Of a DNA stretch of 64,000 nucleotides, positions 48,333 to 56,835 are shown piece by piece. A program made the translations under genes and the position numbers. Positions within the stretch are counted from its first letter, which is position 1; each line of letters begins with the position of its first letter. The DNA comes from Methylobacterium sp. 2A (GTDB lineage: Bacteria; Pseudomonadota; Alphaproteobacteria; Rhizobiales; Beijerinckiaceae), in NCBI RefSeq assembly GCF_009806555.1, contig NZ_VUOK01000018.1:248001-312000 (forward strand). Direction: 5' to 3'. Below the pieces are notes generated by a model. The model was not told where the DNA came from and ran no database searches. It saw nothing but the letters and a program-made list of their open reading frames with translations.

Positions 48333-49004
48333 ATGGCGCCCCGCATCGTCCTCCTGCACGCGACGCCGGTCGCCATGGCGCCGATCCAGGCCGCCTTCGC
48401 GGAGACGTGGCCCGCGGCCGAGACCGTGAACCTCCTCGATGACGGCTTGTCCCTCGACCGAGCGAAGGAGCCCGGCGAGATTTCGCAGGGCATGATCGAG
48501 CGGTTCGTGCGGTTCGGCCGCTACGGCCACGACATGGGCGCGGACGGAATCCTGATCACCTGCTCGGCCTTCGGGCCGGCGATCGACCGGCTTATCGAGA
48601 CGGTGCCGGTGCCGGTGCTCAAGCCCAACGAGGCGATGTTCCGCGCGGCGATCGCGCAGGGTGAGCGCATCGGCATGCTGGCGACCTTCGGCCCCTCCAT
48701 CGGAACGATGACCGACGAGTTCGAGGAATTCGTCGGCCAGTCGGGGCGCCCGGCCACCCTGCGGACGATCCTGGTGGACGACGCCATGGCGCGCCTGCGT
48801 GCGGGTGACGCCGAAACCCACAACCGCCTGATCGCCGAACGCGCGCCGGAACTCGCCGATTGCGATGCGATCATGCTGGCGCATTTCTCCACCTCCCGGG
48901 CCGCCGAGGCGGTGCGGCAGGCGGTGTCCGTCCCGGTCCTGACCGCCCCCCACGCGGCGGTGGACCGGATGCGCGCGATGATCGAGACCGGCCGGAGCGC
49001 CTGA
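48333..49004 (+). CDS. Aspartate/glutamate racemase-fold protein with one catalytic Cys
   Basis: The 223-residue protein has the two-domain racemase fold. The first catalytic position is intact in GILITCSAFGPAI (C77). The second, usually a Cys in a GCT/GCS context, reads MLAHFSTSRA (184-190), with no Cys. Racemases need two Cys acting as acid and base. Single-Cys relatives such as arylmalonate decarboxylase act on malonate-like acids, or the protein has another isomerase role. I chose ATG 48333, where the domain starts, downstream of the operator; an earlier ATG at 48267 would span it. It is followed after 3 bases by the isomerase-like gene. Confidence 0.75.
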   Translation: MAPRIVLLHATPVAMAPIQAAFAETWPAAETVNLLDDGLSLDRAKEPGEISQGMIERFVRFGRYGHDMGADGILITCSAFGPAIDRLIETVPVPVLKPNEAMFRAAIAQGERIGMLATFGPSIGTMTDEFEEFVGQSGRPATLRTILVDDAMARLRAGDAETHNRLIAERAPELADCDAIMLAHFSTSRAAEAVRQAVSVPVLTAPHAAVDRMRAMIETGRSA

Positions 49005-49007
49005 CCC

Positions 49008-49802
49008 ATGAAGCTCCGTGCCTTCAAGGACCGCCTCAGCGGCCATTGCGGCTTCCTGTTCACGGAACTGCCGCTCGCCGAGCGCTTCGCGGCCGCCGCC
49101 AGGGCGGGTTTCCGGGCGGTGGAGCATCCGAACCTGTTTGCGACGCCGGCTAAAGAGGTGGCGGGCTGGCTGGAGCGGGCGGGCGTGCCGCTGGTCCAGA
49201 CGGGGTTTCCGGCGGGCGACGCCTCCAAGGGCGAGAAGGGTTTTGCGGCTCTGCCCGACAGGATCGAATATTACCGCTCCACGATCGCGCCGACGCTCGA
49301 TTATGCCGAACAGCTCGGCTGCCGGATGGTCCACCCGATGGCGGGCGTCCGTCCGGCCGGGGTCGAGCCGGCGCGGCTCTGGGACACCTACCTCGACAAC
49401 CTCGCCTTCGCGGCCGACGCCGCCAAGGCGCGGGGCATGACGGTGATCGTCGAGCCGATCGGCCCGGGCTCGATCGCCAATTACGTGATCGACGATCCGC
49501 TGGTGGCAGTCGATGCGATCCGGACCATCGGCCGCGACAACGTCAAGCTGCTGTTCGACGCCTATCATTGCGTCTGCCTGGGCCACGACCCGGCGGCTTT
49601 GATCCGCGCCCACGCGCCGCTGATCGCCCATGTCCAGATCGCCGACGATCCGGGCCGGCACGAACCTGGGAGCGGCACGATCGCGTTCGATCCGATCTTC
49701 GCGGCATTGGAGGAAGTGGGCTATGCCGGCTTCGTCGGCTGCGAGTACCATCCGGCGGCCGGCACCGAGGCGGGGCTCGGCTGGATGCGGGCTGCGGTTT
49801 AG
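49008..49802 (+). CDS. Hydroxypyruvate isomerase-like TIM-barrel protein
   Basis: This 264-residue xylose-isomerase-like TIM barrel is of the Hyi/OtnI type. Metal and catalytic residues are visible in VIVEPIGPGSIANYVIDDP (Glu), LLFDAYHCVCLGHDP (Asp, His), IAHVQIADDPGRHEPGSG (His, Asp, Arg) and GCEYHPAAG (Glu). Hyi interconverts hydroxypyruvate and tartronate semialdehyde; OtnI acts on 2-oxo-tetronate. It is cotranscribed with the racemase-fold gene, three bases upstream. The combination suggests metabolism of a small hydroxy- or ketoacid; the substrate is inferred. Confidence 0.82.
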   Translation: MKLRAFKDRLSGHCGFLFTELPLAERFAAAARAGFRAVEHPNLFATPAKEVAGWLERAGVPLVQTGFPAGDASKGEKGFAALPDRIEYYRSTIAPTLDYAEQLGCRMVHPMAGVRPAGVEPARLWDTYLDNLAFAADAAKARGMTVIVEPIGPGSIANYVIDDPLVAVDAIRTIGRDNVKLLFDAYHCVCLGHDPAALIRAHAPLIAHVQIADDPGRHEPGSGTIAFDPIFAALEEVGYAGFVGCEYHPAAGTEAGLGWMRAAV

Positions 49803-49807
49803 TAGCG

Positions 49808-49967
49808 GATCCAGGATCGGGACATCCAACCCACCCCCTCATCCTGAGGTGCCGGAGCGCAGCGGAGGCCTCGAAGGAGCCCTCCAGGGATCGCGCGGCC
49901 GGCTGGAAGTCTCCTTCGAGGCTGCTGCGCAGCACCTCAGGATGAGGTCGTGGGGTTGGATCCAGGC
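49808..49967. repeat. Inverted-repeat element flanked by a 9-base direct repeat
   Basis: Nearly matching arms at 49825-49853 and 49933-49962 contain CTCATCCTGAGGTGC and its complement. The next inner arms, CCTCGAAGGAG and CTCCTTCGAGG, also pair, so the whole can form one long hairpin. GGATCCAGG occurs at 49808-49816 and again at 49959-49967, like a target duplication. The CCTCATCCTGAGGTGC word is common in intergenic repeats of Hyphomicrobiales. It lies between two convergent genes and has no coding capacity. Confidence 0.82.
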
Positions 49968-49977
49968 CGCTAGAACC

Positions 49978-51009
49978 TCAGCCCAGCAGCCGCGCCCGGC
50001 GCTCCAGCACCGCCGGCCAGACCTCCGGGTTGACCAGACGCGGCGGGGGCTCGCCCTTGAGAAGGCCGATGATCTGCGCGGCGCCCCAGGTGGCGACGTT
50101 GCGGCGCGCCTCGTGGGTGACGCCGGCCGTGTGGTAGGTCGCCACCACGGTGTCGAGCTTGAGGAGTCCTGAATCCAACGGCGGCGGCTCCGGCGCCCAG
50201 ACATCGAGGCCTGCGCCTGCGAGATGTCCGGAGGTCAGCGCCTCGGCAAGGGCCGCCTCGTCATGCACGCCGCCCCGGGCGGTGGTGATGAACAGCGCCC
50301 CCGGCTTCATCGCCGCGAAGGCCTTGGCGTCGAAGCTGCCGCGGGTGGTGTCGTCGAGCGGGCAGTGCAGGGACACGATGTCGGACTCGGCGAGCAGCCG
50401 AGCCCGGTCCACCGGCTCCGCGCCGCGCGCCCGGCTCTCCTCGGCTGACAAGAGCGGGTCATAGGCCAGGACCCGCATGTCGAAGCCGCGCGCGAGCTTG
50501 GCGACCGCGCGGCCGGTATGCCCGATGCCGACGAGGCCGAGGGTCGCGCCGCCGATCTCGTGGCCCATCAGCGATTCCCGCGAGAAGCCGCGCGCCGTCC
50601 GCAGCAGCCGGTCCGACACGCAGATCTTGCGGGAGACGGCGAGCATCAGGCCGATCGCCAGCTCCGCGACCGACTGGGCGTTGCCGCCCACCTGATTGAC
50701 CACAGCCACGCCGGCCCGGGTGCAGGCGGCGGCATCGACCGTGTCGAAGCCCGCGCCCGCCGACGAGACGGCGAGCAGGTTCGGGCATTCGGCCAGCAGC
50801 GCGTCGGTGACGTGCCAGCGGCGGGGCACCTCGTCCCGCGCGGGCGAGACGTGGAAGACATGCGCCTGCCGAAGCAGGTCCCGCAGCGCGTCCTCCGGAC
50901 CCTGCAGGTCGCCGACCTGCAGGTCGATATCGGGTTCGGCCCTCAGCCGTTCGTCGAAGACCGGGTTGATCCAGACGTTGAACCGGCAGACGCGCTTGAG
51001 GGCCGCCAC
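49978..51009 (-). CDS. D-isomer-specific 2-hydroxyacid dehydrogenase
   Basis: This NAD(P)-dependent dehydrogenase (343 aa) interconverts 2-hydroxy- and 2-ketoacids. The Rossmann loop is GLVGIGHTGRAVAKLA. Catalytic Arg is in ITTARGGVHDEAAL, Glu in LDVWAPEPPPL, and His in VVATYHTAGVTHE. The 2-hydroxyacid family includes glycerate, phosphoglycerate and glyoxylate/hydroxypyruvate reductases, so the natural substrate is unclear. It lies four bases after the aminotransferase gene on the minus strand and converges with the isomerase gene. A hydroxypyruvate reductase role would fit the neighbouring Hyi-like protein. Confidence 0.87.
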   Translation of the reverse strand: MAALKRVCRFNVWINPVFDERLRAEPDIDLQVGDLQGPEDALRDLLRQAHVFHVSPARDEVPRRWHVTDALLAECPNLLAVSSAGAGFDTVDAAACTRAGVAVVNQVGGNAQSVAELAIGLMLAVSRKICVSDRLLRTARGFSRESLMGHEIGGATLGLVGIGHTGRAVAKLARGFDMRVLAYDPLLSAEESRARGAEPVDRARLLAESDIVSLHCPLDDTTRGSFDAKAFAAMKPGALFITTARGGVHDEAALAEALTSGHLAGAGLDVWAPEPPPLDSGLLKLDTVVATYHTAGVTHEARRNVATWGAAQIIGLLKGEPPPRLVNPEVWPAVLERRARLLG

Positions 51010-51013
51010 GGGG

Positions 51014-52219
51014 TCAGCCCTTCACCACCGCGTCGATCGCGTCGATGACGTGATCGATGTTGTGGCTGTTGACTGCCGCCACGCAGATCCGGCCGGTTTC
51101 CAGCGCGTAGACCTCGTGCTCCTCGCGCAGGCGGGTGGCCTCGGCGGGGCTGAGGCCCGTGTAGGAGAACATGCCCTTCTGCGCCTTGATGGCATCGAAG
51201 CCGCGCTCGGGGTGGCGCTGCTGCAGGCTGTCGGCCATCCGCTCGCGCATGGCGCGGATCCGGTCGCGCATCTCGGCGAGCTCCCGCTCCCAATCGGCGC
51301 GCAGCTCCGGATCGGTGAGCACGATCTCGACGATCGCGGCGCCATGGGTGTGCGGGTTCGAGTAGCTCGCCCGGACGAGGCGCTTGGCAAAGGCCTCGAC
51401 CTTGGCCTTCGCGGCCGGGTTCTCGGCCACGATGGTGAGCGCGCCCACGCGCTCGCCGTAGAGCGAGAACGACTTCGAGAACGAGGAAGCGACTAGGAAT
51501 TCCTGACCCGACTCGGCGAACAGGCGCACCGGCTCGGCATCGGCGTCGAGGCCGTTGCCGAAACCCTGATAGGCGATGTCGAGGAACGGGATCAGGCCGC
51601 GCTCGGCCATCAGGGGCACGAGGTCGCGCCACTCGTCGAGGCTGAGATCGGCGCCGGTCGGGTTGTGGCAGCAGGCGTGCAGCACCACGATCGAGCCCTT
51701 CGGCAGATCCTGGAGATAGGCCTTCATGGCCGGGTAGTCGGCGCCGCCGGTCTCGGCCGAGAAGTAGGGATAGTCGACCACGGTGAAGCCGGCCTGGGTG
51801 AACAGGGCCTTGTGGTTCTCCCAGCTCGGGTTGCTCACCGCCACCTTGGCGTTCGGATAGAGCTTGGCCAGCACGTCCGCGCCGGTCTTCAGGGCGCCGG
51901 TGCCGCCGATGCTCTGGAGCGTCGCGGTGCGGTTCTGGGACAGGATCGGCGCGCCCTTGCCGAACAGCAGTTCCTGCACCGCGTCGCGGAACGGCTTGGT
52001 GCCCTCGATCGGCCGGTAGGTCTTCGGCAGGCCCTTCTCGATCCAGCGCCTCTCGGCGGTCTGCACGGCGCGCAGGCGCGGCACCTTGCCCTCCGCATCC
52101 GTGTACACGCCGACCACGAGGTTGAGCTTCTTCGGGCTCGGGTCGGCGTTGAAGGCCTCGAACAGGCGCATGATCGGGTCGAGCGGCGCGTCCTGGATGC
52201 CGGCGAACAGCGAGGTCAT
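51014..52219 (-). CDS. tyrB: Aromatic/aspartate aminotransferase (class I)
   Basis: This PLP enzyme has 401 residues and the TyrB/AspC pattern. It begins with FAGIQDAPLDPIMRLFEAF and NLVVGVYTDAEG. It has the TLQSIGGTGAL site and HACCHNPTGADLS. FLDIAYQGFG carries the PLP Asp/Tyr, and ASSFSKSFSLYGERVG carries the Schiff-base Lys. It transfers amino groups between aromatic amino acids or aspartate and 2-ketoglutarate. ATG 52219 gives the standard family start MTSLF. Its downstream neighbour, a D-2-hydroxyacid dehydrogenase, could reduce the keto product. Confidence 0.92.
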   Translation of the reverse strand: MTSLFAGIQDAPLDPIMRLFEAFNADPSPKKLNLVVGVYTDAEGKVPRLRAVQTAERRWIEKGLPKTYRPIEGTKPFRDAVQELLFGKGAPILSQNRTATLQSIGGTGALKTGADVLAKLYPNAKVAVSNPSWENHKALFTQAGFTVVDYPYFSAETGGADYPAMKAYLQDLPKGSIVVLHACCHNPTGADLSLDEWRDLVPLMAERGLIPFLDIAYQGFGNGLDADAEPVRLFAESGQEFLVASSFSKSFSLYGERVGALTIVAENPAAKAKVEAFAKRLVRASYSNPHTHGAAIVEIVLTDPELRADWERELAEMRDRIRAMRERMADSLQQRHPERGFDAIKAQKGMFSYTGLSPAEATRLREEHEVYALETGRICVAAVNSHNIDHVIDAIDAVVKG

Positions 52220-52457
52220 GATCGTCAATCGTCCCAGAGGGTCTTGGTCGCGGTAACGCCGTGGCGTCCCGGCACGCCCGGCGACGGGCCGGGGCGAGGC
52301 CCTTATTCCGCACATCGCGCCCGCCCGCCAGCGCTTGTGCGCGGATCAGTCTCCCGACACGCCCACAGGGTGCATGGCCCGTTGCCTTCCGGGCCGCATC
52401 GAGCGTGCGGGGAAGCGGCTCTTCCGGAACCCCTATGCCGGGCCATAGAGTGCCGCC

Positions 52458-53618
52458 ATGAACCGACGCGTCACCCTGGCCCTCGCGGGCCTCCTCGCCC
52501 TGGCTGCGGCGCCGGCCGCCGCGCAGGCGCCGGTGCGGATCGGCCTCTCGGCCCCGCTCTCAGGCCCGGACGCCGCCTTCGGCCAGGGGCTCCGGCAGGG
52601 GGCCGAGCAGGCGGTGGCCGACCTGAACCGCGCAGCCGGCGGCCGCCCCAGGCTGGTGCTGGTGCCCGCCGACGATGCGGGAGAGGCCAAGCAGGCCGTC
52701 GCGGTCGCCCGGAAGCTGACGGCGGATGGCGTGCGCCTCGTCATCGGGCCATTCGAATCCGCCGCGGTCGCGGCCGCGTCGCCCGTCTACGAGGATGCCG
52801 GGGCCGTCATGCTGACGCCGGGCGCGACCTATACGCCGCTCACCGGCCGGGGCCTCTGGAACGTCTTTCGGCTGGCGCCGAGCGATGCGCAGCAGGGCCG
52901 GGCCGCCGGGGCCTATCTCGCCAAGACCTTCGCGGGGCGCCGCGTCGGCATCCTCAACGACCGCTCGACCTTCGGCCGCGGCCTCGCCGACGCGGTGGCG
53001 TCGCAGCTGAAGGAGGCCGGCGCACCGGAGGTGCTGTTCGACGGTTTTCCGCGCGGCACGCGCGACCTCTCGGATCTCGTCGCCCGGTTGAAGGCGGCGC
53101 GGGTCGAGGCGGTCTATTTCGGCGGACTCGCTCCCGAAGCCGCGACCCTGCTCCAGGCCATGCGCGACGCGGGCCTCGGCGCCACACTGGTAGCGAGCGA
53201 CGGCATCCTCGATCCGGGCTTCGCGGCGGCGGCCGGCCCGGCGGGGGAGGGCACCGTCATGACGCTCGCCCCCGATCCGCCGCGCCTGCCCGATCCCCGG
53301 GGCGGCAAGCCGGTTGCGCGCAGCCCGGAGGCCGAGAGCGTGGCGGCCGGCGCCTACGCGGCGGTGGAACTGCTCCATCAGGCGGTCGAGCGCGCCCGCG
53401 CGGCCGATCCGAAGACCGGCCGGATCGCCGATGGCCGCAAGGTGGCCGGGGCTCTGCGCAGCAACCCGCCGATCCGCACGATCCTCGGGCCGGTCGGCTT
53501 CGACGCGCGGGGCGATCGGATCGGCGACCGCACAGGCGGCCCCGTCGTGCTGCGGGTATGGCGGCGGACGCCGGACGGCCGCCTCGACTTTGCCGGGCAC
53601 GAGCCCGCTGAGCCGTGA
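52458..53618 (+). CDS. Periplasmic substrate-binding protein, LivJ/LivK type
   Basis: This 386-residue binding protein has a signal peptide (RRVTLALAGLLALAAAPAAAQ) and the start VRIGLSAPLSGPDAAFGQGL. The mature domain shows RLVIGPFESAAVAAASPVYEDAGAVM and NVFRLAPSDAQQGRAAGAYLAK. These are typical of the branched-chain amino acid/amide ABC family. No livHMGF genes are adjacent, so it either serves a remote permease or acts as a sensor. The ligand is unknown. It is divergent from tyrB across 238 bases. Confidence 0.85.
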   Translation: MNRRVTLALAGLLALAAAPAAAQAPVRIGLSAPLSGPDAAFGQGLRQGAEQAVADLNRAAGGRPRLVLVPADDAGEAKQAVAVARKLTADGVRLVIGPFESAAVAAASPVYEDAGAVMLTPGATYTPLTGRGLWNVFRLAPSDAQQGRAAGAYLAKTFAGRRVGILNDRSTFGRGLADAVASQLKEAGAPEVLFDGFPRGTRDLSDLVARLKAARVEAVYFGGLAPEAATLLQAMRDAGLGATLVASDGILDPGFAAAAGPAGEGTVMTLAPDPPRLPDPRGGKPVARSPEAESVAAGAYAAVELLHQAVERARAADPKTGRIADGRKVAGALRSNPPIRTILGPVGFDARGDRIGDRTGGPVVLRVWRRTPDGRLDFAGHEPAEP

Positions 53619-53830
53619 AAGCCGGTCAATCGTGTCGATGACGAAACTCTGAGTCGCCGCCACGACTTGCCGCCGGTTCCTGCGGCGACTAAATGCAGGC
53701 GGTGCTGCTGAGCTGGCGCGGTCGATCCGTCGGATCGGATCCGCGCCCTGCGGCGTTTCCCGAGCTCGATGACAACCCGAGACGTATTGCCGGAACGCCT
53801 GCTGCCGGACGGTCCGACTGGAGAAGGTGC

Positions 53831-54106
53831 ATGGCAAAAGAAGAATTGATGCAGTTCGATGGTCTCGTCATCGAGATCCTGCCGGATGCGCGCTACCGCG
53901 TGCAGCTCGACCAGGGCCACGAGATCGTGGCCTACACGGCCGGCAAGATGAAGAAGAACCGCATCAAGACGCTGGCCGGAGACCGGGTGACGGTCGAGAT
54001 GTCGCCCTACGACCTCGAGAAGGGCCGCCTCGTGTTCCGCCACAAGGACGAGCGTTCCTCCGGCCCGCGTCCGCCCGTCCGGGGCGGCCAGTTCCGCCGC
54101 CGTTGA
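53831..54106 (+). CDS. infA: Translation initiation factor IF-1
   Basis: This 91-residue S1-like OB-fold protein starts [20 protein letters not shown]. It continues with [28 protein letters not shown], diagnostic of IF-1, which blocks the ribosomal A site during initiation. The Arg/Pro-rich tail [17 protein letters not shown] extends the usual 72 residues. The ATG at 53831 has GGAGAAGG upstream. A longer frame from 53693 is not credible. It is coupled by TTGA overlap to a transporter gene. Confidence 0.93.
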   Translation: MAKEELMQFDGLVIEILPDARYRVQLDQGHEIVAYTAGKMKKNRIKTLAGDRVTVEMSPYDLEKGRLVFRHKDERSSGPRPPVRGGQFRRR

Positions 54107-55071
54107 GTTCGGAGCGGGCGGCCCGCACACCTTCGGCCGCGCCCGCTTACGGTCTGCTCACGCTCACGGCGCTGCTCTGGGCCGGGAACGCGGTCACCAG
54201 TCGCTGGGCACCCGGGCATATCTCGCCCCAGGTCATCACCACGTTGCGCTGGGCGGTGGCCTGCACGGCGCTCGTGCCCTTCGCCGGGCGAAAGCTCGCC
54301 GCGGAATGGCCGGTGCTGCGCCCCCACTGGCTGCGCATCCTGCTGATGGGCGGCCTGGGCTATACAGCCTTCAACTGCCTGTTCTACGCGGCCGGCGCCT
54401 ATACCGGGGCGATCAACCTCGCGCTGTTCCAGGGGGCGATCCCGGTTCTGGTGATCGTGCTGAACCGCGTGGCCTACCGGATTCCGGTCACGGCCGGGCA
54501 GATGGCGGGCGTGGTCCTGACGCTGATCGGCGCAGGCCTCGCCGCCACCCACGGCGACCTCGCGGTGCTCACGCACCTCGCCTTCAACCGCGGCGATGTT
54601 TTGGTATTCGGGGCGTGCCTGCTCTATGCGGGCTACACGGTTTTCCTGCCGACACGGCCCAAGGTCTCGGGGCTGGCCTTCTTCGCCGCCATGGCGGTCG
54701 CCGCCCTCGTGACCTCGCTGCCACCGCTCGCCGTCGAGTGGGTCGCCGGCCACGCTGTCTGGCCGGGTCCGGAGGGCTGGGCCATGGTGGCCTTCGTGGG
54801 CCTCGGGCCCTCGCTGCTGTCGCAGCTCTTCTTCATGCGCGGCGTCGAGCTGATCGGCCCGAACCGGGCCGGCCTGTTCGTCAACCTCGTGCCGATCTTC
54901 GGCGCGATCCTCGCCGTCCTGCTGGTCGGCGAGCCGTTCGGGGCGACGGAAGGGATCGCCCTGGCGCTGGTGCTCGGCGGCATCGCCTGCGCCGAGCGGC
55001 TGAAGCCGGGGCGGGCCGTCGAGCCCGCGCCCGAGGCCGCTTACTCGCAGACGCGGACGCGGCGGATATAG
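54103..55071 (+). CDS. DMT-superfamily (EamA) transporter
   Basis: This 322-residue integral membrane protein has two EamA repeats of five helices. They are marked by [20 protein letters not shown] in the first half and [22 protein letters not shown] in the second, ending in [21 protein letters not shown]. Such proteins export metabolites or amino acids; the substrate is unknown. The start is TTG 54103, overlapping the infA stop (TTGA). No other credible start exists upstream except inside infA. Its 3' end overlaps, in antisense, the small exported protein gene at 55041. Confidence 0.85.
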   Translation: MSSERAARTPSAAPAYGLLTLTALLWAGNAVTSRWAPGHISPQVITTLRWAVACTALVPFAGRKLAAEWPVLRPHWLRILLMGGLGYTAFNCLFYAAGAYTGAINLALFQGAIPVLVIVLNRVAYRIPVTAGQMAGVVLTLIGAGLAATHGDLAVLTHLAFNRGDVLVFGACLLYAGYTVFLPTRPKVSGLAFFAAMAVAALVTSLPPLAVEWVAGHAVWPGPEGWAMVAFVGLGPSLLSQLFFMRGVELIGPNRAGLFVNLVPIFGAILAVLLVGEPFGATEGIALALVLGGIACAERLKPGRAVEPAPEAAYSQTRTRRI

Positions 55072-55343
55072 ACGTCGCCGTAGGGATCGATCGTCCGGCG
55101 GCGCTCGAAGTGGCAGACCGGGCCGTAATCCTCTTCGACGTAGACCGGCGGCGGGGCGCGGTAGACCGGGCGGCCCGGGTAATAGCCGTTGTTGGCCGAC
55201 GCGATGGCGCCGCCGACCGCGAGGCCGCCGAGCACGCCGAGGGCCGCCGCGCCGCCGGCGCCGATGCCGTCACGGGCCTGGGCGGCCGGCGCGAGCGTGG
55301 CGAGGCTCCCGACGACAAGGCTCGTCGCGAGTAGGTACTTCAT
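55041..55343 (-). CDS. Small secreted glycine-rich protein
   Basis: I do not recognise the function of this 100-residue protein. It has a signal peptide (MKYLLATSLVVGSLATLAPA, cleaved after AQA) and a short Gly/Ala-rich hydrophobic stretch (GAGGAAALGVLGGLAVGGAI) of the kind in rickettsial 17-kDa-like lipoproteins. A Pro/Tyr-rich linker follows. The C-terminal segment [20 protein letters not shown] resembles a motif found in many small exported Hyphomicrobiales proteins. It probably lies in the periplasm or envelope. Its 3' end overlaps the transporter gene by 31 bases. GGGGA before the ATG supports the start. Confidence 0.75.
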   Translation of the reverse strand: MKYLLATSLVVGSLATLAPAAQARDGIGAGGAAALGVLGGLAVGGAIASANNGYYPGRPVYRAPPPVYVEEDYGPVCHFERRRTIDPYGDVYIRRVRVCE

Positions 55344-55508
55344 GACATCCCCCTGAATGCAGGCGATTCGTGCCGCTCATCGGCACAATCCGGATAGCAC
55401 ACCCCAGCTTTGGGGCGTTTGTTCGGCCGCACATCACGGGTCGCGGCGGCTTGACGTGGGGTGTTCCGCCGCACCACACCCGCAGAAACGCGCGCAGCGG
55501 AGGCCGGC

Positions 55509-56114
55509 ATGGTGACACGGGGTTTCGTTGGACGCAGGCAGCCGCCCGAGACCGGCGCGCGCCTGCCGCCGGGCCAGTATCTCACCGACGATTTCCCGAT
55601 CCTCCAGATCGGCCCGAACCCGACCGTCGATCGCGCGACGTGGCAGTTCACGCTCCGCGACGGCTCCCGCCCGATCAAGACCTGGAGCTGGGAGGCGTTC
55701 GAGGCGCTGCCCCGGACCACGTGGCACGGGGACATCCACTGCGTCACCAAGTGGTCGAAGTTCGATACCGACTGGGAGGGCGTCAGCTTCGACGACCTGC
55801 TCGCCGATGCCGGGATCGCGGCGCCGACGCCGTATCTGCTGGCGGAATCCTACGACGACTACACCACCAACGTGCCGGTTTCCGATCTCGTCGGCGGCCG
55901 GGCCCTGGTGGCGACGCGCTATGCCGGCCAGCCGATCCACCCGGACCATGGCGGCCCGGCCCGGCTGTTCGTGCCGCACCTCTACTTCTGGAAGAGCGCC
56001 AAATGGGTGAAGGGCCTGCGCTTCACCAAGACCGACACCGCCGGCTTCTGGGAGCTGCGCGGCTACCACATGTACGGGGATCCCTGGCGTGAGCAGCGCT
56101 ACACCGGTGACTGA
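55509..56114 (+). CDS. Cytoplasmic SUOX-fold molybdopterin oxidoreductase
   Basis: The 201-residue protein belongs to the sulfite-oxidase molybdopterin-binding family. The Mo-ligating Cys is in DIHCVTKWSKFDTDW (C78). DFPILQIGPNP near the start and LFVPHLYFWKSAKWVKGLRF near the end are characteristic. There is no signal peptide or Tat motif, unlike MsrP or periplasmic SorA. I chose ATG 55509, which has GGAGG upstream. It overlaps the reductase gene by 26 bases and is thus very likely its electron partner. The substrate is unknown. Confidence 0.87.
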   Translation: MVTRGFVGRRQPPETGARLPPGQYLTDDFPILQIGPNPTVDRATWQFTLRDGSRPIKTWSWEAFEALPRTTWHGDIHCVTKWSKFDTDWEGVSFDDLLADAGIAAPTPYLLAESYDDYTTNVPVSDLVGGRALVATRYAGQPIHPDHGGPARLFVPHLYFWKSAKWVKGLRFTKTDTAGFWELRGYHMYGDPWREQRYTGD

Positions 56115-56826
56115 GGCGGTCGTCTTCCGCTGGCACCGGGCCGAGATCGTCGCGCTCGCGCCGGTCACACCCCACGTGACGAGCGTGCGGCTGCGCTGTC
56201 CGCTGGCGGAAAGCTACCGGGCGGGCCAGCACGTCGATGTCCGGCTCACCGCCGAGGACGGCTATCAGGCGCAGCGCAGCTATTCCATCGCCTCGGCCCC
56301 GGACGGCAGCGGCACGCTGGAGCTGATGATCGAGGCCCTGCCGGACGGCGAGGTCTCGGGCTGGTTCACCGGCGTCGCCGAAGTGGGTGATCGGGTGGAA
56401 CTGCGCGGGCCGATCGGCGGCTCGTTCTCGTGGGACGGTCCGGATGGGGGGCCGCTGCTCCTCGGCGGCGGCGGCTCAGGCGTGGTGCCCCTGCTGGCGA
56501 TGCTGCGGCGGCGGGCGCAGGGCTGGCGGGAGATCCCGGCTGCCCTGGTCTACTCCGTCCGCACAAGGGCGGAGGCGATCGCGCTGCCCGAGCTGGAGCG
56601 GCTGGCGGCGGAGGACGCGAGCTTCTCGCTCCACCTCGCGACGACGCGGGACCCGAGCGGCAAGCGCATCGATGCCGGCCTCGTCGCCGAGGCGCTGCGC
56701 CGGACCGGGCCGCCCGGCAAGGTGTTTCTCTGCGGCTCGAACCGCTTCGTCGCGGCGGCCTCCGACCTGATCGTGGCGGAAGGCGTGGCGCCGGGGGTGA
56801 TCCGCACCGAGCGGTTCGGGGCCTGA
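56089..56826 (+). CDS. FAD-binding ferredoxin reductase-like oxidoreductase
   Basis: The 245-residue protein has a flavin domain (RAGQHVDVRL, QRSYSIASAP) and an NAD(P)-binding domain (LLGGGGSGVVPLLAMLRR and CGSNRFV). It ends without the plant-type 2Fe-2S domain that many such reductases carry. Together with the overlapping SUOX-fold gene it likely moves electrons between NAD(P)H and the molybdenum centre. The start is GTG 56089; the 26-base overlap means translation is coupled. It converges with the antiporter gene. Confidence 0.86.
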   Translation: MSSATPVTEAVVFRWHRAEIVALAPVTPHVTSVRLRCPLAESYRAGQHVDVRLTAEDGYQAQRSYSIASAPDGSGTLELMIEALPDGEVSGWFTGVAEVGDRVELRGPIGGSFSWDGPDGGPLLLGGGGSGVVPLLAMLRRRAQGWREIPAALVYSVRTRAEAIALPELERLAAEDASFSLHLATTRDPSGKRIDAGLVAEALRRTGPPGKVFLCGSNRFVAAASDLIVAEGVAPGVIRTERFGA

Positions 56827-56835
56827 GCGCAAGGA

